The translations under genes and the position numbers were made by a program. Shown piece after piece: positions 7,317 through 9,036 of a DNA stretch of 9,036 nt; positions within the stretch are counted from its first letter, which is position 1; every line of letters begins with the position of its first letter. The notes under the pieces were generated by a model that made no database searches, was not told where the DNA came from, and was given only the letters and a program-made list of their open reading frames with translations. Source of the DNA: Candidatus Bathyarchaeota archaeon. GTDB taxonomy: Archaea; Thermoproteota; Bathyarchaeia; TCS64. The stretch covers positions 1-9,036 of the forward strand of contig JAUWBQ010000060.1 in assembly GCA_030601645.1 (NCBI GenBank), written 5' to 3'.

Positions 7317-8300
7317 CTATCTCCTCTCCAAATCTTTCAACTTATCATTAATCTCCTGAAGCTTCTGACCGAGACTCCGGTCAGTCCTGGAAGCTCTCAG
7401 CGTCAGGCCCTCCAGCTCCCGGATCTGGTCCTCCACGATCATCTTCGTGAATGACAGCCTACCGTTCGCCCTGAAGAACAGGGCGACCAGTATGACCACG
7501 AGCAGGCCCAGGCCTCCCACTGCGGGGAGGAAGTACTGCTCCTGGAACGTGGGGCCCGTCCTCACCGGGGGGATGTCGATCTCCATGGTCTCCAGGATGG
7601 TCCTCGCGGTGTCGATGAAGCCGGCCTCCGCCTGCTCCTCGGCCAGGGCGATGAGGGTCTCGAAAAGCCCCGTGAACGCCGGGTCCACCTGGGTGTCAAC
7701 GTACTCCTGGAGGTCGGCCTCCCTCTGGCTGAGGTAGTACCTGTACCCGTCGATCTCCGAGTCGATGACTGTGAGGGCGATCTCGTCCAGGAGGCTGCCG
7801 TCCGGCCCTTTAAGCTGGATGAACCGGTGGTTCACGGGCTTGTGGAGGGTCAGGCCTTGGCCCAGGTCTGTGACCGTCCTGTCGATGGGGATCTTGCCGA
7901 AGGTGGATATGGCGTACCTCCCCTTGACCTGTCTGAAGGTTATCTCCTGGTTGTTGGGGTTGTAGTCGTCGGTCAGGTTGAGCTCGATGGTGTGGATCTC
8001 CCAGTATCTGTCGATGGTGTCCGCGTGGCCCATGTTCACGGACAGGGTCAGGTTCGCGTACGCAGCGGTCAACCCAACGTCCAGGATCATGGTCAGGTTG
8101 TACTCGCCCCCCGCGAGGATGGGGGTGTTCTGGATATCCTTACCGGTCTCAAAATCCCTTTCCACGACCATCTGCTTCGAGGACAAGTCCACAATGTTGT
8201 ACGCCACGAACCATCTCTCGTCCTCTTGAGCTACGGAGAGTCCCGTGAATGACGCGATAATTAACAATGATAACAGGACCACTACCCCCGACTTTCTCAA
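7317..8300 (-). CDS. Single-pass membrane protein: signal peptide, extracytoplasmic beta domain, coiled-coil tail
   Basis: This 327-residue protein has an N-terminal signal peptide (positive RK, hydrophobic core to about residue 22, probable cleavage near 24-25). Residues about 29-180 look like a strand-rich outer domain with N-x-T glycosylation sequons at N68, N83 and N108. Helices follow (185-241), then a proline linker, one membrane span (about 257-276), and a charged cytosolic tail of about 50 residues with heptad character. The start is TTG at 8300: the frame upstream is closed by a TAG at 8331-8333 with no ATG or GTG between, and the TTG is needed to include the basic end of the signal peptide. 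A G-rich stretch (8309-8314 on the reverse strand) about 8 bases upstream may act as the ribosome site. The gene abuts the large FtsZ-like gene, so I infer it is a membrane anchor or receptor for that filament. The outer-domain family is not recognised. Confidence 0.85.
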   Translation of the reverse strand: MRKSGVVVLLSLLIIASFTGLSVAQEDERWFVAYNIVDLSSKQMVVERDFETGKDIQNTPILAGGEYNLTMILDVGLTAAYANLTLSVNMGHADTIDRYWEIHTIELNLTDDYNPNNQEITFRQVKGRYAISTFGKIPIDRTVTDLGQGLTLHKPVNHRFIQLKGPDGSLLDEIALTVIDSEIDGYRYYLSQREADLQEYVDTQVDPAFTGLFETLIALAEEQAEAGFIDTARTILETMEIDIPPVRTGPTFQEQYFLPAVGGLGLLVVILVALFFRANGRLSFTKMIVEDQIRELEGLTLRASRTDRSLGQKLQEINDKLKDLERR

Positions 8301-8334
8301 ACCTAATACCCCCCTTCTACTTCCTTTACTCTAA

Positions 8335-8345
8335 TATTATAAACT
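8335..8345 (-). promoter_or_regulatory. TATA-like box for the 4656-8300 operon
   Basis: On the reverse strand the sequence reads AGTTTATAATA, preceded by GCGCGC. Centred near 8340, it predicts a transcript start near 8313 and a leader of about 13 bases containing the G-run before the TTG start. Supported by position and composition only. Confidence 0.55.
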
Positions 8346-8387
8346 GCGCGCTCGCTATTCAGCAACATGTTATTTGTATTCTATATC

Positions 8388-8457
8388 AATTACCTGTATC
8401 ATAACGCTGTGTTATTGACACTCATTCACTACCTGTGGATAAGTGTGTAATAAAATA
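8388..8457. repeat. Imperfect direct repeat, 39-base spacing, upstream of the operon
   Basis: TACCTGT at 8391-8397 recurs at 8430-8436. Each copy is followed by ATAA (8401-8404; 8439-8442) and then TGTGT (8408-8412; 8444-8448) with slightly different gaps. The pair lies between the proS stop and the promoter of the membrane-anchor/FtsZ-like operon, about 50-110 bases upstream of its TATA-like box. It could be a paired regulator site or a chance similarity in AT-rich DNA. Confidence 0.3.
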
Positions 8458-8459
8458 GA
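8446..8459 (-). terminator. Possible U-rich terminator of proS
   Basis: About 50 bases past the proS stop the reverse strand reads TCTATTTTATTACA. U-rich tracts without a strong stem are the usual archaeal termination signal. No convincing hairpin precedes it. Confidence 0.35.
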
Positions 8460-8504
8460 CTGTACGACTCGAATCGGTCGCACAAAGTATGAGGGGGGTC
8501 GCGA

Positions 8505-9036
8505 TCAGTAGGTTCGAGAGACGTAGGCCACGTACTTGCCCTGGTCCCCGCAGACGATGCAGGGCCCGTCGGGCTCCTCGTGCTCGCCCCAGAGGGTGCC
8601 CCTCACCTCGCCGGCCACCTCGTCTTTGAGCTGGAACGCGCAGTGGGGGTCTCCGCACCAGTCCACTTTGACGATCTTCCTCTCGTCCATGAGCGTCTTC
8701 AACTCGTCCAAGTTGTCTGCGACTCTTAACTCGCTCTTGAGCCTCTCTAAGCTCCGGGCTTTAAGGCTCTCGAAGATGCCTGAGAAGAGCCTTCGTACCG
8801 CCCCAACCAGGTCTGTGAACTGGGCCTTGCTCCGCTCCTTGGTGTCCCTCCTGACGAGGGTGACGGATCTCGCATCTGCTTCTCTCGGGCCGATCTCGAT
8901 CCGGACGGGGACGCCGTACATCTCCCACTTGTAGTACTTCTCACCCGGCCTCAGGCGGTTGTCGTCGTCCAGCACGACCCTTATCCCGCCCTTCTTCAGC
9001 TGCGCCTCGACCTCCTCGGCGTAGGCCGTCACGTCT
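8505..9036 (-). CDS. proS: Prolyl-tRNA synthetase, archaeal/eukaryotic type, C-terminal part (5' end outside window)
   Basis: The enzyme charges tRNA-Pro with proline in the cytosol. The visible 176 residues cover the anticodon-binding domain and the C-terminal zinc-binding domain. The class IIa anticodon-binding pattern is seen in GIRVVLDDDNRLRPGEKYY, then the WEMYGVPVRIEIGPRE stretch and TLVRRDTKE. The zinc domain shows WCGDPHC and CIVCG, a four-cysteine arrangement, and the chain ends in YVSRTY; a terminal tyrosine is characteristic of archaeal/eukaryotic-type ProRS. The frame runs off the right edge, so the catalytic core is not seen. A codon at 9032 is a GTG inside the gene, not its start. 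The gene is housekeeping and probably unrelated to the neighbouring module, from which it is separated by 204 bases with a promoter. Confidence 0.96.
   Translation of the reverse strand, partial: DVTAYAEEVEAQLKKGGIRVVLDDDNRLRPGEKYYKWEMYGVPVRIEIGPREADARSVTLVRRDTKERSKAQFTDLVGAVRRLFSGIFESLKARSLERLKSELRVADNLDELKTLMDERKIVKVDWCGDPHCAFQLKDEVAGEVRGTLWGEHEEPDGPCIVCGDQGKYVAYVSRTY

Noticed and set aside
7317..8300. Chemoreceptor or sensor kinase (signal peptide, outer domain, span, coiled coil)
   Set aside because: The cytosolic part is only about 50 residues, without a HAMP, methyl-accepting or kinase domain.
8465..8485. T-loop-like GATTCGAGTC suggesting a tRNA
   Set aside because: Flanking bases do not form a T stem, and no acceptor, D or anticodon arms can be found within tRNA distance on either strand.
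1..9036. CRISPR arrays, insertion sequences or attachment sites
   Set aside because: No regularly spaced repeats, transposase-like frame or flanking terminal inverted repeats were seen anywhere in the window.

Overview
The window looks archaeal. The gene at the right edge is the 3' part of an archaeal/eukaryotic-type prolyl-tRNA synthetase. Starts mix two modes: near-leaderless genes with a TATA-like box about 26 bases before the predicted transcript start, and internal operon genes with GGAGG-like ribosome sites. Intergenic gaps are short and AT-rich, and genes are GC-rich with heavy use of AGG for arginine. No feature fixes the lineage more precisely.

Layout from right to left: the end of proS (minus strand, 8505-9036); a 204-base intergenic region with the proS 3' end, an imperfect 39-base-spaced repeat and a promoter; a two-gene minus-strand operon (7317-8300, a secreted/single-pass membrane protein, then 4656-7316, a large FtsZ/tubulin-superfamily protein); a plus-strand gene (3506-4639) converging on that operon and encoding a second, degenerate FtsZ-fold protein; a compact divergent promoter (3459-3505); a second two-gene minus-strand operon (1125-3458, a multi-pass membrane protein with a large helical cytosolic half, then 199-1125, a soluble protein with a PH-like N-terminus); and the first 80 bases of a further minus-strand gene.

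The interesting content is the five genes between positions 199 and 8300. One FtsZ-like protein keeps recognisable nucleotide-binding loops and the T7 acidic pair, but appears to carry about 440 helical residues between the GTPase half and the C-terminal FtsZ-like subdomain. The other keeps the overall FtsZ order of strands but has lost the glycine-rich loops. They sit with a single-pass membrane protein bearing a cytosolic coiled-coil tail, a roughly ten-helix membrane protein, and a PH-like protein. My inference is a dedicated membrane-associated cytomotive or membrane-remodelling module, distinct from ordinary FtsZ cell division. FtsZ-like families tied to membrane remodelling in bacteria and archaea have been described before (the FtsZl families of Makarova and Koonin). 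Whether this module belongs to them or is new cannot be decided from the sequence alone.
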